Source: Paraburkholderia bryophila
Lineage (GTDB): Bacteria > Pseudomonadota > Gammaproteobacteria > Burkholderiales > Burkholderiaceae
Assembly: GCF_003269035.1 (NCBI RefSeq)
Contig: NZ_QLTK01000009.1
Location: forward strand, 1-64,000
Length of the DNA stretch: 64,000 nucleotides
Direction of reading: 5' to 3'
Under the pieces are notes generated by a model that ran no database searches, was not told the origin of the DNA, and saw nothing but the letters and a program-made list of their open reading frames with translations. Of this stretch, positions 45,637-56,110 are shown in pieces; position 1 is the first letter of the stretch, and every line of letters starts with the position of its first letter. A program made the position numbers and the translations under genes.

Positions 45637-45886
45637 GTTGATCACCTTGGGACGGATGGGAGGCAGGCACGGACAACAGCATCTGCGCGACTTGCTCGGG
45701 CGGCAGCGACATGTGCTCCGCCTGCGGATGATTGAAAAACGTGTATTTGAGCGCCATCAGCAGTACAAATTTGATGGCGAGGACGATGGCGATGTCCCGC
45801 GCCAACGTCGGACCGCGCACCCAGCCGTCGAACCGTTTGCGCAGGTTCGAGCGGGGGCGGTTGTTGCGTTTGAGGGCTATGGTCAT
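45626..45886 (-). CDS. cydP: Cytochrome bd oxidase putative small subunit CydP
   Basis: The 86-residue protein has a basic N-terminus (RNNRPRSNLRKRFDGW), then LARDIAIVLAIKFVLLMALKYTFF as a single transmembrane helix, and a hydrophilic tail. The LARDIA...K..LL pattern and its place directly upstream of cydA match the CydP family of putative bd-oxidase subunits. The stop overlaps the cydA start, so translation is coupled. Confidence 0.82.
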   Translation of the reverse strand: MTIALKRNNRPRSNLRKRFDGWVRGPTLARDIAIVLAIKFVLLMALKYTFFNHPQAEHMSLPPEQVAQMLLSVPASHPSQGDQHAR

Positions 45887-46136
45887 GATCGGTCGAAGGC
45901 GACTTCTCGCCGGTGAGTCCGGCTGGATCCAGGCCGCTTGAGCGGTCTGGAGAGTGCATCCCGATTCTAGGAGCAGAACCCTATGCGCATCATTTCAGCG
46001 CTGCGGCATTGGGTCGCTACGCTCGCCCCGTCTGAACAGTATTGCCATCTGGTTTGTGATACGTCAAGAAAACGTAGGGAGGATGGGCGAGGCTACGAGA
46101 GGGTCCGAGCACGGCGAAGGCGTCGCCGTACGGACG
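45887..46136. promoter_or_regulatory. Upstream region of the cyd operon
   Basis: No gene is supported here. TTGTG-ATAC-GTCAA at 46054-46067 resembles an Anr/FNR box (TTGAT-N4-GTCAA), about 170 bp before cydP. No clear promoter could be assigned. Confidence 0.35.
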
Positions 46137-46172
46137 AAAAAAAGCCCCGCCGTCTTGCGAGGGCGGGGCTTT
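46137..46172 (-). terminator. Terminator after rpoH
   Basis: AGCCCCGCC (46143-46151) and GGCGGGGCT (46162-46170) form the stem. The A run at 46137-46143 is the T run on the minus strand, the direction of rpoH. Confidence 0.9.
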
Positions 46173-46224
46173 GCGGGCAGTTGGCGTTGACCTGGCGGTG
46201 TGCCTTGCTGCGAAGGTTTACGCC

Positions 46225-47160
46225 TTACGCATATTCAGTCAGGGCACCGCGCATCTTCTTCATGGCGCTGGCTTCGATCTGGCGAATCCGTTCCGCCGAC
46301 ACGCCGAACTCGTCGGCGAGTTCGTGCAGCGTCGAGCCGCCCGAACCGTCGTCTTCCACCTTCAGCCAGCGTGCCTCGATAATGCGGCGGCTGCGGGCAT
46401 CCAACGCGTTCAGCGCGCTCGCGATACCGTCGCTTTGCAGCTTGTCGCGTTGGCGCGAAGCCAGTACGGCGGTCGGTTCGCTATGCGAATCGGCCAGATA
46501 GGCGATCGGCGCGTACGCCTCTTCACCGTCTTCCACCTGGCCTTCGAGCGCGATATCGCCGCCTGACAAACGCGTTTCCATTTCGGAGACTTCTTCGCGC
46601 TTCACGTTCAGCTCTTTGGCCAGATCGTCGATCTGGTCCGGCGTGAACGCGCCCAGCCCCTGCTTGTGGCTGCGCAGGTTGAAGAACAGCTTGCGTTGCG
46701 CCTTGGTGGTGGCGACCTTCACCATCCGCCAGTTGCGCAGAATGTATTCGTGGATCTCAGCCTTGATCCAGTGCATGGCGTACGACACCAGGCGCACGTT
46801 CTGCTCCGGGTCGAAGCGTTTCACGGCCTTCATCAGGCCGATGTTGCCTTCCTGAATCAGGTCGGCGTGCGGCAGCCCGTAACCGAGATAGTTGCGCGCG
46901 ATCGACACGACCAGGCGCAAGTGCGACAGCACCATACGGCGCGCGGACTCGAGGTTGTCCTGCTCGCGAAATTCGGTGGCGAACTGGCGTTCTTCTGCCG
47001 GCGTCAGCATCGGAATCCGATTAACGGCCTGGATGTAGGCGTCGATATTGCCCAGTTGGCCGGGCAGCAGCGAGGAATGCGAGAGCGCCAGCGCACCTGC
47101 CGAAGCGGCCTTAGCCGCCGACGGGCTCAGAGTACTCGGAAGGGTGATTGCATGGCTCAC
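46225..47160 (-). CDS. rpoH: RNA polymerase sigma-32 factor RpoH
   Basis: The 311-residue heat-shock sigma factor has region 2 (LVVSIARNYLGYGLPHADLIQEGNIGLMKAV, then LVSYAMHWIKAEIHEYILRNWRMVK) and the sigma-32-specific RpoH box TKAQRKLFFNLR. Region 4 (LHELADEFGVSAERIRQIEASAMKKMR) binds -35 DNA. A GTG start at 47160 is chosen because AAAGGAG lies eight bases ahead and the length then matches the family. A perfect CIRCE operator about 63 bp upstream implies repression by HrcA, so rpoH would itself belong to the HrcA regulon. Confidence 0.95.
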   Translation of the reverse strand: MSHAITLPSTLSPSAAKAASAGALALSHSSLLPGQLGNIDAYIQAVNRIPMLTPAEERQFATEFREQDNLESARRMVLSHLRLVVSIARNYLGYGLPHADLIQEGNIGLMKAVKRFDPEQNVRLVSYAMHWIKAEIHEYILRNWRMVKVATTKAQRKLFFNLRSHKQGLGAFTPDQIDDLAKELNVKREEVSEMETRLSGGDIALEGQVEDGEEAYAPIAYLADSHSEPTAVLASRQRDKLQSDGIASALNALDARSRRIIEARWLKVEDDGSGGSTLHELADEFGVSAERIRQIEASAMKKMRGALTEYA

Positions 47161-47222
47161 GTGGAAAACTCCTTTGGAATCAGACAAAAGCGTATTCAGG
47201 TAAACGACTCCAGCGTTGGATG

Positions 47223-47249
47223 TTAGCACTCTGATTTCCCGAGTGCTAA
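47223..47249 (-). promoter_or_regulatory. CIRCE operator (HrcA site) of rpoH
   Basis: TTAGCACTC-N9-GAGTGCTAA matches the CIRCE consensus without mismatch. It lies between a candidate minus-strand promoter (TTGGAT, 18 bp, TATTAG overlapping the operator edge) and the rpoH GTG. Confidence 0.93.
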
Positions 47250-47289
47250 TACTTAGAGGTCGTAGGGACATCCAAGTTCCGCAATTTTC

Positions 47290-47311
47290 TATTGAAATTT
47301 GAATTTCAATA
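47290..47311. repeat. AT-rich palindrome upstream of the rpoH promoter
   Basis: TATTGAAATT-TG-AATTTCAATA is a perfect 10-bp dyad just upstream of the candidate rpoH promoter. It may be a second regulator site. The rest of 47312-47522, up to pagL, is AT-rich with no other recognised element. Confidence 0.6.
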
Positions 47312-47522
47312 GCCATGATACGCGTTCTGCGCAGGCCATGCGTGAGCCGTATAACTTACCTAACAGTATGCCTTCATTGTTATATTTGACCGATTTTTGC
47401 GGATTTTGATGTGACTAATTGCGAAAACTTAGGTTTCTTCATACGATCCATCGATCCGACTTTGTCTTTAGAATAAGGGGACTGTTACAGATCCTTTAAC
47501 GTTCGGCGAGATCGGGTGTTAG

Positions 47523-48086
47523 ATGAACAATAAAAACGATGGGTTGCGTGGTCTGGCGCTAAAAGCCGCGTGTGCGGCCCTGTTGATCGGCGCCTCGGCG
47601 GCGGCCTCGGCCGACCAGTTCGGCGTGCAGATCGCCGGCGGTCTCGGCGACCGGCACGTCAAGAAACTCGATCTCGGCTTCGTCTGGGATCCGAATCTGA
47701 CCTGGTGGCAGATCGGCGACTGGCATTTCTCGCTGATCGGTGAAGCGCACCTCGCCTGGTGGCATACCAACGAAGGTAATGTGCACGACAACATCGGTGA
47801 AGTTGGTGTGACGCCGATCATCCGTTTCATCAAGGGAAGCGGGTCGCTGCGTCCGTACGCCGAACTGGGCGCGGGCATCCGGCTGCTGTCGAGTCCGCGG
47901 CTGTCCGACAAGTTCACGCTCGGCACCGCGTTCCAGTTCGCCGACATGGCGGGCGTGGGGCTGCAGTTCGGCAGCCACCAGCAGTATCAGGCGGGCTACC
48001 GTTTCCAGCATGTTTCCAACGGTGGTATCAAAGAGCCGAATCCTGGTATAAATTTCCACCAGCTATATCTGCAATATAACTTCTGA
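47523..48086 (+). CDS. pagL: Lipid A 3-O-deacylase PagL-like
   Basis: The 187-residue outer-membrane beta-barrel removes the 3-O acyl chain from lipid A. A signal peptide ends near ASAADQ (ASAAASADQF). The catalytic His-Ser pair lies in YRFQHVSNGGIKEPNPG, near residue 163. The C-terminal QLYLQYNF ends in the aromatic residue expected of outer-membrane proteins. It is divergent from rpoH. Confidence 0.92.
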   Translation: MNNKNDGLRGLALKAACAALLIGASAAASADQFGVQIAGGLGDRHVKKLDLGFVWDPNLTWWQIGDWHFSLIGEAHLAWWHTNEGNVHDNIGEVGVTPIIRFIKGSGSLRPYAELGAGIRLLSSPRLSDKFTLGTAFQFADMAGVGLQFGSHQQYQAGYRFQHVSNGGIKEPNPGINFHQLYLQYNF

Positions 48087-48129
48087 CGACCGTGGCCTCG
48101 TTCGGCTTACCGGTGCGAGGGGCTGAGCG

Positions 48130-48513
48130 ATGGTGGCAAAGATGATCGAAGCGATTCGCGGGCTCGAGCGAGAGCGCTTTCGTGCGATGGTCGACGGCGA
48201 CGGGCCTTCGCTCGACGCGCTGCTCGCGGATAACGTCAGCTATGTCCATACGAACGGCAAGCGGGAAACGAAGCGGCAGTTCATCGACGGCATCACCGCC
48301 GGGCGGCGGCGTTACCGGCAGATCGAGGTGCAGTCCCAAGACGTGCTGCCGGTCGGCCGCGAAACCTGCGTCGTGACCGGCCGCGCGCTGATCGAGATGG
48401 AAGCGAATAACGGCGCGTTGCTGTTTCCGATCGCCTACACGGCGATTCATACGCAGGAAGACGGGCAATGGCGGCTGATCGCGTGGCAGGCGACCCGTTG
48501 TGCGATCGAGTGA
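48130..48513 (+). CDS. NTF2-like (DUF4440-type) protein
   Basis: The 127-residue protein has the cone-shaped NTF2 fold pattern: an N-terminal helix (IRGLERERFRAMVDGD), LDALLADNVSYVHTNG, and strands ending DGQWRLIAWQATRC. Family members bind or transform small ligands; none can be assigned. It follows pagL by 43 bp on the same strand and may share its transcript. Confidence 0.8.
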   Translation: MVAKMIEAIRGLERERFRAMVDGDGPSLDALLADNVSYVHTNGKRETKRQFIDGITAGRRRYRQIEVQSQDVLPVGRETCVVTGRALIEMEANNGALLFPIAYTAIHTQEDGQWRLIAWQATRCAIE

Positions 48514-48649
48514 GCCTCGTGGGCTCACGTTTTCCTTTTCAGGGCCGCTGCGCCTTGTGAGCGCATGGCCCATGACCCATGACATTAAGCGGCGAGAGTG
48601 CGTGGGTTTCAGCGTTTCGCCTCACCTTGTCTCGACTTGCGTGTGAATC

Positions 48650-50287
<1,638 letters not shown>

Positions 50288-51259
50288 TCAAACCGGCATT
50301 CTCGCGACGTCGACGATCAACTCGACCTGCCGCTCGATGGCGCTCGGCACGGGCGCTTCGCCGCGTAATACGGCGGCGATCCATGCGGCGGTAGTCGGCG
50401 CGTCCCTGGCCTCGGGCAAGTCGACCTCGGGCGCATCCGGCGACGAGCGCTCGTGCGGCACGCGCGTTTCGCAGACGCCGTCGTGCAACCAGTCCACCTG
50501 CACCTGACGGCGCGTGTCGGCCACCGCTTCGCCTTCGGTGCCGCGCGCCAGCAGCGCGCCGCCCTCGGCCGCATCGGGATGCGTGTTGAACAGTTGCGTG
50601 AGACTGTCCCGGTACGGCGGATGCGTGTAATTGACGAGGCGCAGCCCAGCCGGTGCAAACGGCTGCAGGATTTTCACCAGTGTATGGGTCGAATTGCGTA
50701 CCCCCATGCGCCGCCGCAACGCGAGCAGGCGCGCGAGTTTCTGGGCGAGCACGTCGATCGGTGCGAACGCGATACGCCGCTCGGCGAGACCGTCTTCGAT
50801 ATCGGCGTGCGCGTGTGCGTGAGGAATCTGCAGATGCGTGAAGATTTCCGCGCTGGTCACGCGGCCCGGATCTTCGGTGACGCCATGCACTAGCACCGGC
50901 ACGCCTTCGCGCGCCAACAGCAGCGCGAGCAACGGCACCAGGTTGGGTTGCTTGCGCGCGCCGTTGTAGCTGGGGATCGACACCGGCCGGAACTCGCCGT
51001 GCGGCAGATGAATCGGCTCGAACGACGCATGCGCGCCGGCCAGCATCGCGGCGAGCTCATCGGCGGTCTCGCCTTTTACGCGGTAGGCGAGCAGCACCGC
51101 GCCGAGTTCGAGCTCGGCCACGCGGCCGTCGAGCATGGCGCTGTAGAGCGAGCGTGTGTCGTCGGCGGTCAGCGCGCGGGCGCCGTTCGGGCCGCGGCCG
51201 ATTTCCTTGATGAAACGGGCGCAAGGGAAGGGGGTCACGGTGTCGGCGGAGTCGGTCAT
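50288..51259 (-). CDS. ybiB: DNA-binding protein YbiB (TrpD2-like)
   Basis: The 323-residue protein has the anthranilate phosphoribosyltransferase (TrpD) fold. Characteristic parts are FIKEIGRGPNGARALTADDTRSLYSAML, GAVLLAYRVKGETADELAAML, LLAREGVPVLVHGVTEDPGRVTSAEIF and GVRNSTHTLVKILQPF. YbiB homologues bind DNA rather than make phosphoribosylanthranilate and are linked to the SOS response in E. coli. It stands alone, upstream of leuA. Confidence 0.87.
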   Translation of the reverse strand: MTDSADTVTPFPCARFIKEIGRGPNGARALTADDTRSLYSAMLDGRVAELELGAVLLAYRVKGETADELAAMLAGAHASFEPIHLPHGEFRPVSIPSYNGARKQPNLVPLLALLLAREGVPVLVHGVTEDPGRVTSAEIFTHLQIPHAHAHADIEDGLAERRIAFAPIDVLAQKLARLLALRRRMGVRNSTHTLVKILQPFAPAGLRLVNYTHPPYRDSLTQLFNTHPDAAEGGALLARGTEGEAVADTRRQVQVDWLHDGVCETRVPHERSSPDAPEVDLPEARDAPTTAAWIAAVLRGEAPVPSAIERQVELIVDVARMPV

Positions 51260-51468
51260 CGGGCGCGGGAGACGAGGTGGCGTGCCGCCTGGAGCGGTCT
51301 GCCACGGTATTCAAAGGATTGTTCAGTGTGAGTATCGCATCTATGACGCTTCGGCGAGGCCGCGCGCCGGATTCGCCGCCGCCGCGCGCGCTTGCCCGAC
51401 TGCCCGACTGCCGCGCGTGGCGCTTTTCCGCGCGTTACACTCGATGCTTTAGCGCCGCCGCGGCGTCC

Positions 51469-51507
51469 CACCACAGTGCTGCACCGCAGTGGTACACCGC
51501 AGTGGTA
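51469..51507. repeat. 13-bp direct repeats before the FAH gene
   Basis: CACCGCAGTGGTA occurs twice in tandem (51482-51494, 51495-51507), preceded by an imperfect copy (CACCACAGTGCTG, 51469-51481). The array ends 23 bp before the start codon, so it may be a regulator site or part of the leader. Confidence 0.7.
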
Positions 51508-51530
51508 CACATCAAGCAACGGAGAACGGG

Positions 51531-52229
51531 ATGAGTTACGTATTTGCACCCGCACCGCAAGTCGCGGTGCCGGTCGTGGGATCCAGCGAGCAATTCGCGG
51601 TGCGTCGCATCTACTGTGTGGGCCGCAATTACGAGGCGCACGCGCGCGAGATGGGACATGATCCCGACCGCGAACCGCCGTTCTTCTTCAGCAAGCCGGC
51701 CGATGCCGTGCTGTACGTCGCGCCCGGCACGACCGGCGAGTTCCCGTACCCGTCGCTGTCGAAAAACGTTCACTTCGAAATGGAGCTGGTGGCGGCGATC
51801 GGCCAGGGCGGCAAGAACATTCCGGCTGAGAGCGCGCTCGATCACGTCTACGGCTATGCGCTCGGTCTCGACATGACGCGCCGCGATCTGCAGGCCGAGG
51901 CGAAGAAGCTGGGCCGTCCGTGGGATACCGCGAAGGGCTTCGACCATTCGGCGCCGTTGGGCCCGATTCACCCGGTGACGACGGTGGGTCACGTCGCCAG
52001 GGGCGCGATCTGGTTGTCGGTGAACGGCGAGGAAAAGCAAAGCTCGGACGTGTCGCAACTGATCTGGTCGGTGGCCGAGACGATTGCGTATCTGTCGACG
52101 CTGTTCGAACTGCAAACCGGCGATCTGATTTTCACCGGCACGCCGGAAGGTGTCGGCGCGGTGGTGCAGGGCGACCTGATGAAGGGCGGCGTGGACGGAC
52201 TCGGCGAGTTCAGCGTGCGCGTGGTCTGA
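51531..52229 (+). CDS. Fumarylacetoacetate hydrolase family protein (fumarylpyruvate hydrolase-like)
   Basis: The 232-residue FAH-fold enzyme cleaves a carbon-carbon bond of a fumaryl keto acid. Motifs are VRRIYCVGRNYEAHAREMG, FFFSKPADAVL, NVHFEMELVAAIG (metal-ligand Glu pair), GYALGLDMTRRDLQ and LIFTGTPEGVGAV. Its size and pairing with the isomerase 25 bp downstream match the gentisate pathway NagK-NagL pair. The FAH/maleylacetoacetate pair of tyrosine breakdown is the alternative. GGAGAACGGG precedes the ATG. Confidence 0.88.
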   Translation: MSYVFAPAPQVAVPVVGSSEQFAVRRIYCVGRNYEAHAREMGHDPDREPPFFFSKPADAVLYVAPGTTGEFPYPSLSKNVHFEMELVAAIGQGGKNIPAESALDHVYGYALGLDMTRRDLQAEAKKLGRPWDTAKGFDHSAPLGPIHPVTTVGHVARGAIWLSVNGEEKQSSDVSQLIWSVAETIAYLSTLFELQTGDLIFTGTPEGVGAVVQGDLMKGGVDGLGEFSVRVV

Positions 52230-52254
52230 GGGCGGGCCGGAGGAGACAGACAAG

Positions 52255-52899
52255 ATGAAGCTTTACAGCTACTTCCGTAGTTCGGCGTCGTACCGCGTGC
52301 GCATTGCATTGAACGTCAAGAACCTGCCGTACGACTATGTGCCGGTGCACCTGGTGCGCGACGGCGGCGAGCAGTTGAAGCCGGAGTATCGCAAGGTGAA
52401 CCTGGACGGCATCGTGCCGACCTTCGTCGACGGCAACGAGGTGATGCCGCAGTCGCTCGCGATCATCGAGTATCTGGAGGAAACGCATCCGCAGCCGCCG
52501 CTGTTGCCGGGGACGCCGGCCGAGCGCGCGTATGTGCGCTCGGTGGCGTTGCAGGTGGCGTGCGAGATTCATCCGCTGAACAACCTGCGCGTGCTGAAGT
52601 ACCTGAAGCACACGCTGTGCGTGGAGGAAGATGCGAAAGACGCGTGGTACAAGCATTGGGTCGAGGCGGGCTTCGCGACACTGGAAACCCATCTGGCCGG
52701 CAACCCGCGCACCGGCAAGCTGTGTTTCGGCGACACGCCGACCTTGGCGGACGCCTGTCTGATTCCGCAAGTGTTCAATGCGCAGCGCTTCAAGGTCGAC
52801 ACGGCGAAGTTTCCGACGATTCAGCGCATCTACGATCACGCGATGCAACTCGACGCGTTTGCTCGCGCGGCGCCTGGCGTGCAGCCGGACGCTGAGTGA
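52255..52899 (+). CDS. maiA: Maleylacetoacetate/maleylpyruvate isomerase
   Basis: The 214-residue zeta-class glutathione transferase isomerises maleyl keto acids from cis to trans, using glutathione as cofactor. The zeta motif SSASYRVRIALN holds the active-site serines. MPQSLAIIEYLEETHPQPPLLP forms the glutathione site. DTPTLADACLIPQVFNA is the C-terminal domain signature. It is the second gene of a pair with the FAH-family hydrolase, which would act on its product. Confidence 0.93.
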   Translation: MKLYSYFRSSASYRVRIALNVKNLPYDYVPVHLVRDGGEQLKPEYRKVNLDGIVPTFVDGNEVMPQSLAIIEYLEETHPQPPLLPGTPAERAYVRSVALQVACEIHPLNNLRVLKYLKHTLCVEEDAKDAWYKHWVEAGFATLETHLAGNPRTGKLCFGDTPTLADACLIPQVFNAQRFKVDTAKFPTIQRIYDHAMQLDAFARAAPGVQPDAE

Positions 52900-52917
52900 G
52901 GTGAGGGGTTGAAGGTG

Positions 52918-52945
52918 AAAAGGGCACTCCGCGGAGTGCCCTTTT
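52918..52945. terminator. Terminator between maiA and ftsY
   Basis: AAAAGGGCACTCCG and CGGAGTGCCCTTTT form a perfect palindrome between convergent genes, so it can act in both directions. Confidence 0.92.
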
Positions 52946-53006
52946 GCTTGTTGTTGATTCTGTTGCCGATGTCGCCTTTGCTGCGCGAACAGAGTTCTCG
53001 CGCCGT

Positions 53007-54200
53007 TCAACCGCCCAGCAGCGCGTCCGAAAACTCTTCCGCGCTGAACGGTTGCAAATCCTCGACCTTCTCGCCGACGCCGATGAAATACACCGGGATC
53101 GGCCGCTGCCGTGCGATCGCGGCAAGAATGCCACCCTTCGCCGTGCCATCGAGCTTGGTGACGATCAGGCCGGTGAGGCCCAGCGCGTCGTCGAAGGCTT
53201 TCACTTGCGCGAGCGCGTTCTGGCCGGTGTTCGCGTCGATCACCAGCAGCACTTCGTGCGGCGCGCCGTCTAGCGCCTTGCCGATTACGCGCTTCACCTT
53301 GCGCAGCTCTTCCATCAGATGCAACTGGGTGGGCAACCGGCCGGCCGTGTCCGCCATCATCACGTCGATCTTGCGCGCTCGCGCGGCGCCGACCGCGTCG
53401 AAGATCACCGCCGCCGGGTCGCCGCTTTCCTGCGACACGACCGTGACGTTGTTGCGCTGACCCCAGATCGCCAACTGCTCGCGTGCGGCGGCGCGGAACG
53501 TGTCGCCGGCGGCCAGCAGTACCGACTGGTCGAAACTCTGCAGATGCTTGGCGAGCTTGCCGATACTGGTGGTTTTGCCCGCGCCGTTCACGCCGGCGAT
53601 CATCATGACGAGCGGCTGCGCGCGGCCGAGCATCAGCGATTTTTCGAGCGGCTTGAGCAGGTCGATCAGCAGTGTGCGCAGCGCCGCCTTCACCTGTTGC
53701 GGATCGGTGAGGCGCTCGGCACGCACCTTTTCGCGCAGCGATTCGAGCAGGAACTCGGTGGCGCCGACGCCCGCGTCGGACATCAGCAGTGCGGTTTCGA
53801 GTTCCTCGTAGAGGTCGTCGTCGATCTTCGCGTTGACAAAAATGCCGGTCAGGCTGGAACTCGTTTTCGACAGGCCGGTTTTCAGGCGTGTCAGCCACGA
53901 ACGCTTGGCGCTGGCATCCTGCGTGGGAGGCGGGACGATTTCGACGGTTTCCGGCGTTTCCGCAGCTTCGTATTCTTCTGAGAACGTGGCTTCTTCGGGC
54001 TCCGGCTCGATTGGGGCGGCCACGGGAGCTGGGGCAGGAGCGGCCGGAGCCACCGCCGGACGCGGCGCCGACGGCGCGACAGGCGCGGCCGGCGTCTCTA
54101 CAGCGCGTTCGGGCGCCAGGTTTTCCGGCGTGGTTTGCGACTCGTCCGACGCGTTATCGGACTCTTTCGAACCCTTGAATCGTTTGAAAAAGCTGAACAT
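53007..54200 (-). CDS. ftsY: Signal recognition particle receptor FtsY
   Basis: The 397-residue GTPase receives SRP-ribosome complexes at the inner membrane. An acidic and Ala/Pro-rich A domain (1-110) is followed by the N domain and the G domain. GTPase motifs are GVNGAGKTTSIGKL (G1, near residue 200), DTFRAAAREQL, DTAGRLPTQ (G3) and TKLDGTAKGG (G4). It is divergent from rsmD, the common ftsY-rsmD-coaD layout of betaproteobacteria. Confidence 0.96.
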   Translation of the reverse strand: MFSFFKRFKGSKESDNASDESQTTPENLAPERAVETPAAPVAPSAPRPAVAPAAPAPAPVAAPIEPEPEEATFSEEYEAAETPETVEIVPPPTQDASAKRSWLTRLKTGLSKTSSSLTGIFVNAKIDDDLYEELETALLMSDAGVGATEFLLESLREKVRAERLTDPQQVKAALRTLLIDLLKPLEKSLMLGRAQPLVMMIAGVNGAGKTTSIGKLAKHLQSFDQSVLLAAGDTFRAAAREQLAIWGQRNNVTVVSQESGDPAAVIFDAVGAARARKIDVMMADTAGRLPTQLHLMEELRKVKRVIGKALDGAPHEVLLVIDANTGQNALAQVKAFDDALGLTGLIVTKLDGTAKGGILAAIARQRPIPVYFIGVGEKVEDLQPFSAEEFSDALLGG

Positions 54201-54441
54201 GATCTGGCGTGGTGAGAGCGCGCGCCGATGCGCGCAGCCGGCACAAGGCCGGTGGGAGCGGCAGGCAGCGTTGCGATGCGGGATGCAAGGCGCTGGAAGC
54301 CGCACATTTTATCAGGCGCGCCGCCGCCCGTCGTATCGGCCGAACGGCCAGGCTGGACGCGGCGCGCCCCTGTGGTAACGTTGGCGCTCCGGCCCTCACG
54401 CATCGGCGTGGCGGGCGCCTATATCAAGTCATCGAAACTGC

Positions 54442-55056
54442 ATGCCCCGTTCTTCATCTTCACGCGCTCACGGCGCTTCGTCCAAAGGCGGCAAACCGCA
54501 CGCCATCCGTATCATTGGCGGCGACTGGAAGCGCACACCTTTGCCCGTGCTCGACCTCGACGGCCTGCGCCCCACGCCTGACCGCGTGCGCGAAACGCTC
54601 TTCAACTGGCTTGGCCAGGACCTGGAAGGCCGGCGCTGCCTCGATCTGTTTGCCGGCAGCGGCGCGTTGGGCTTCGAGGCGGCGTCGCGCGGCGCCGCGC
54701 GGGTCCTGATGGTGGAGCGCAATGCGCGCGCCGCCGCCCAGTTGCGCGCGAACCAGGCGCGCCTCGCGGCCCGCACGATCGAAATCGCCGAAGCGGACGG
54801 CCTGCGGCTTGCTGCAAGCCTGGCGCCCGGCTCGTTCGAGGTGGTGTTTCTCGATCCGCCTTTCGACGCCGGCTTGCTCGACAAGGCGCTCGCGCTGGCC
54901 GTGCCGTTGGTCAGCGCCGAAGGTTTTCTCTACGTGGAAGCGGGCGAGGCGCTGGAACCCGAGGGCAACGAGACGCTGGCCGGCTGGGAAATCGTGCGGC
55001 AAGGGAAAGCGGGCGCTGTCCACTTTCATTTGCTGCAGCGCGAAAATAAGGAATAA
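54442..55056 (+). CDS. rsmD: 16S rRNA (guanine(966)-N2)-methyltransferase
   Basis: The 204-residue enzyme methylates G966 of 16S rRNA. The start region RIIGGDWKRTPLPVLD, the segment RPTPDRVRETLFNWL, the SAM motif CLDLFAGSGALGFEAASRGA and the catalytic VVFLDPPFDAG are all family signatures. coaD follows 110 bp downstream. Confidence 0.95.
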   Translation: MPRSSSSRAHGASSKGGKPHAIRIIGGDWKRTPLPVLDLDGLRPTPDRVRETLFNWLGQDLEGRRCLDLFAGSGALGFEAASRGAARVLMVERNARAAAQLRANQARLAARTIEIAEADGLRLAASLAPGSFEVVFLDPPFDAGLLDKALALAVPLVSAEGFLYVEAGEALEPEGNETLAGWEIVRQGKAGAVHFHLLQRENKE

Positions 55057-55166
55057 TGCGCGTTCCATAACAAGCGCCGGGCGGCTTGCCGTTACGCGCG
55101 CGGTCGGTGCCAAATGCGTCGAGTGGACGCTTTGACGTGCCCCATTGTCTAGAGAGGAGAAGTCTC

Positions 55167-55682
55167 ATGGTAGTCGCCGTGTACCCGGGCACATTCGACC
55201 CGCTGACGCGCGGTCACGAAGACCTCGTGCGGCGTGCGTCGAGCATTTTCGACACGCTGGTGGTGGGCGTTGCCGACAGCCGTAACAAGAAGCCGTTCTT
55301 CACGCTGAAGGAGCGCCTCGACATCGCTCATGAAGTGCTCGGGCACTACCCGAACGTTCAGGTGATGAGCTTCAAGGGCCTGCTGAAGGACTTCGTGCGC
55401 AGCAACAACGCCCGGGTGATCGTGCGTGGCCTGCGCGCCGTGTCGGACTTCGAATACGAGTTTCAGATGGCCGGCATGAACCGCTATCTGCTGCCCGACG
55501 TCGAAACCATGTTCATGACGCCGTCCGATCAGTATCAGTTCATCTCCGGCACCATCGTGCGTGAAATCGCGCAATTGGGCGGCGATGTCAGCAAATTTGT
55601 GTTCCCGTCGGTCGAAAAATGGCTGAAAGAGAAGGTCGCCGCGCTGGATACCAGCGGCGAGGCGTCGGCGGGACAACCGTAA
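55167..55682 (+). CDS. coaD: Pantetheine-phosphate adenylyltransferase
   Basis: The 171-residue enzyme makes dephospho-CoA from phosphopantetheine and [24 protein letters not shown] holds the nucleotidyltransferase TxxH motif. [22 protein letters not shown] and [21 protein letters not shown] complete the active site. GAGAGGAGAAG precedes the ATG. Confidence 0.96.
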   Translation: MVVAVYPGTFDPLTRGHEDLVRRASSIFDTLVVGVADSRNKKPFFTLKERLDIAHEVLGHYPNVQVMSFKGLLKDFVRSNNARVIVRGLRAVSDFEYEFQMAGMNRYLLPDVETMFMTPSDQYQFISGTIVREIAQLGGDVSKFVFPSVEKWLKEKVAALDTSGEASAGQP

Positions 55683-55691
55683 CCGGCGTAA

Positions 55692-56003
<312 letters not shown>

Positions 56004-56036
56004 TCGCTTTGAATTAACTCAAGGCGCGAATGGATG

Positions 56037-56068
56037 AACGGCGAGGCTTGGGCCTCGCCGTTTGCTTT
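56037..56068 (+). terminator. Terminator after the ferredoxin gene
   Basis: AACGGCGAGGC pairs with GCCTCGCCGTT around TTGG, followed by TGCTTTT. Confidence 0.85.
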
Positions 56069-56110
56069 TGGGGTTGCGCTTTTGCCACCGCGCAGAGCCT
56101 TGTCGGTCGC

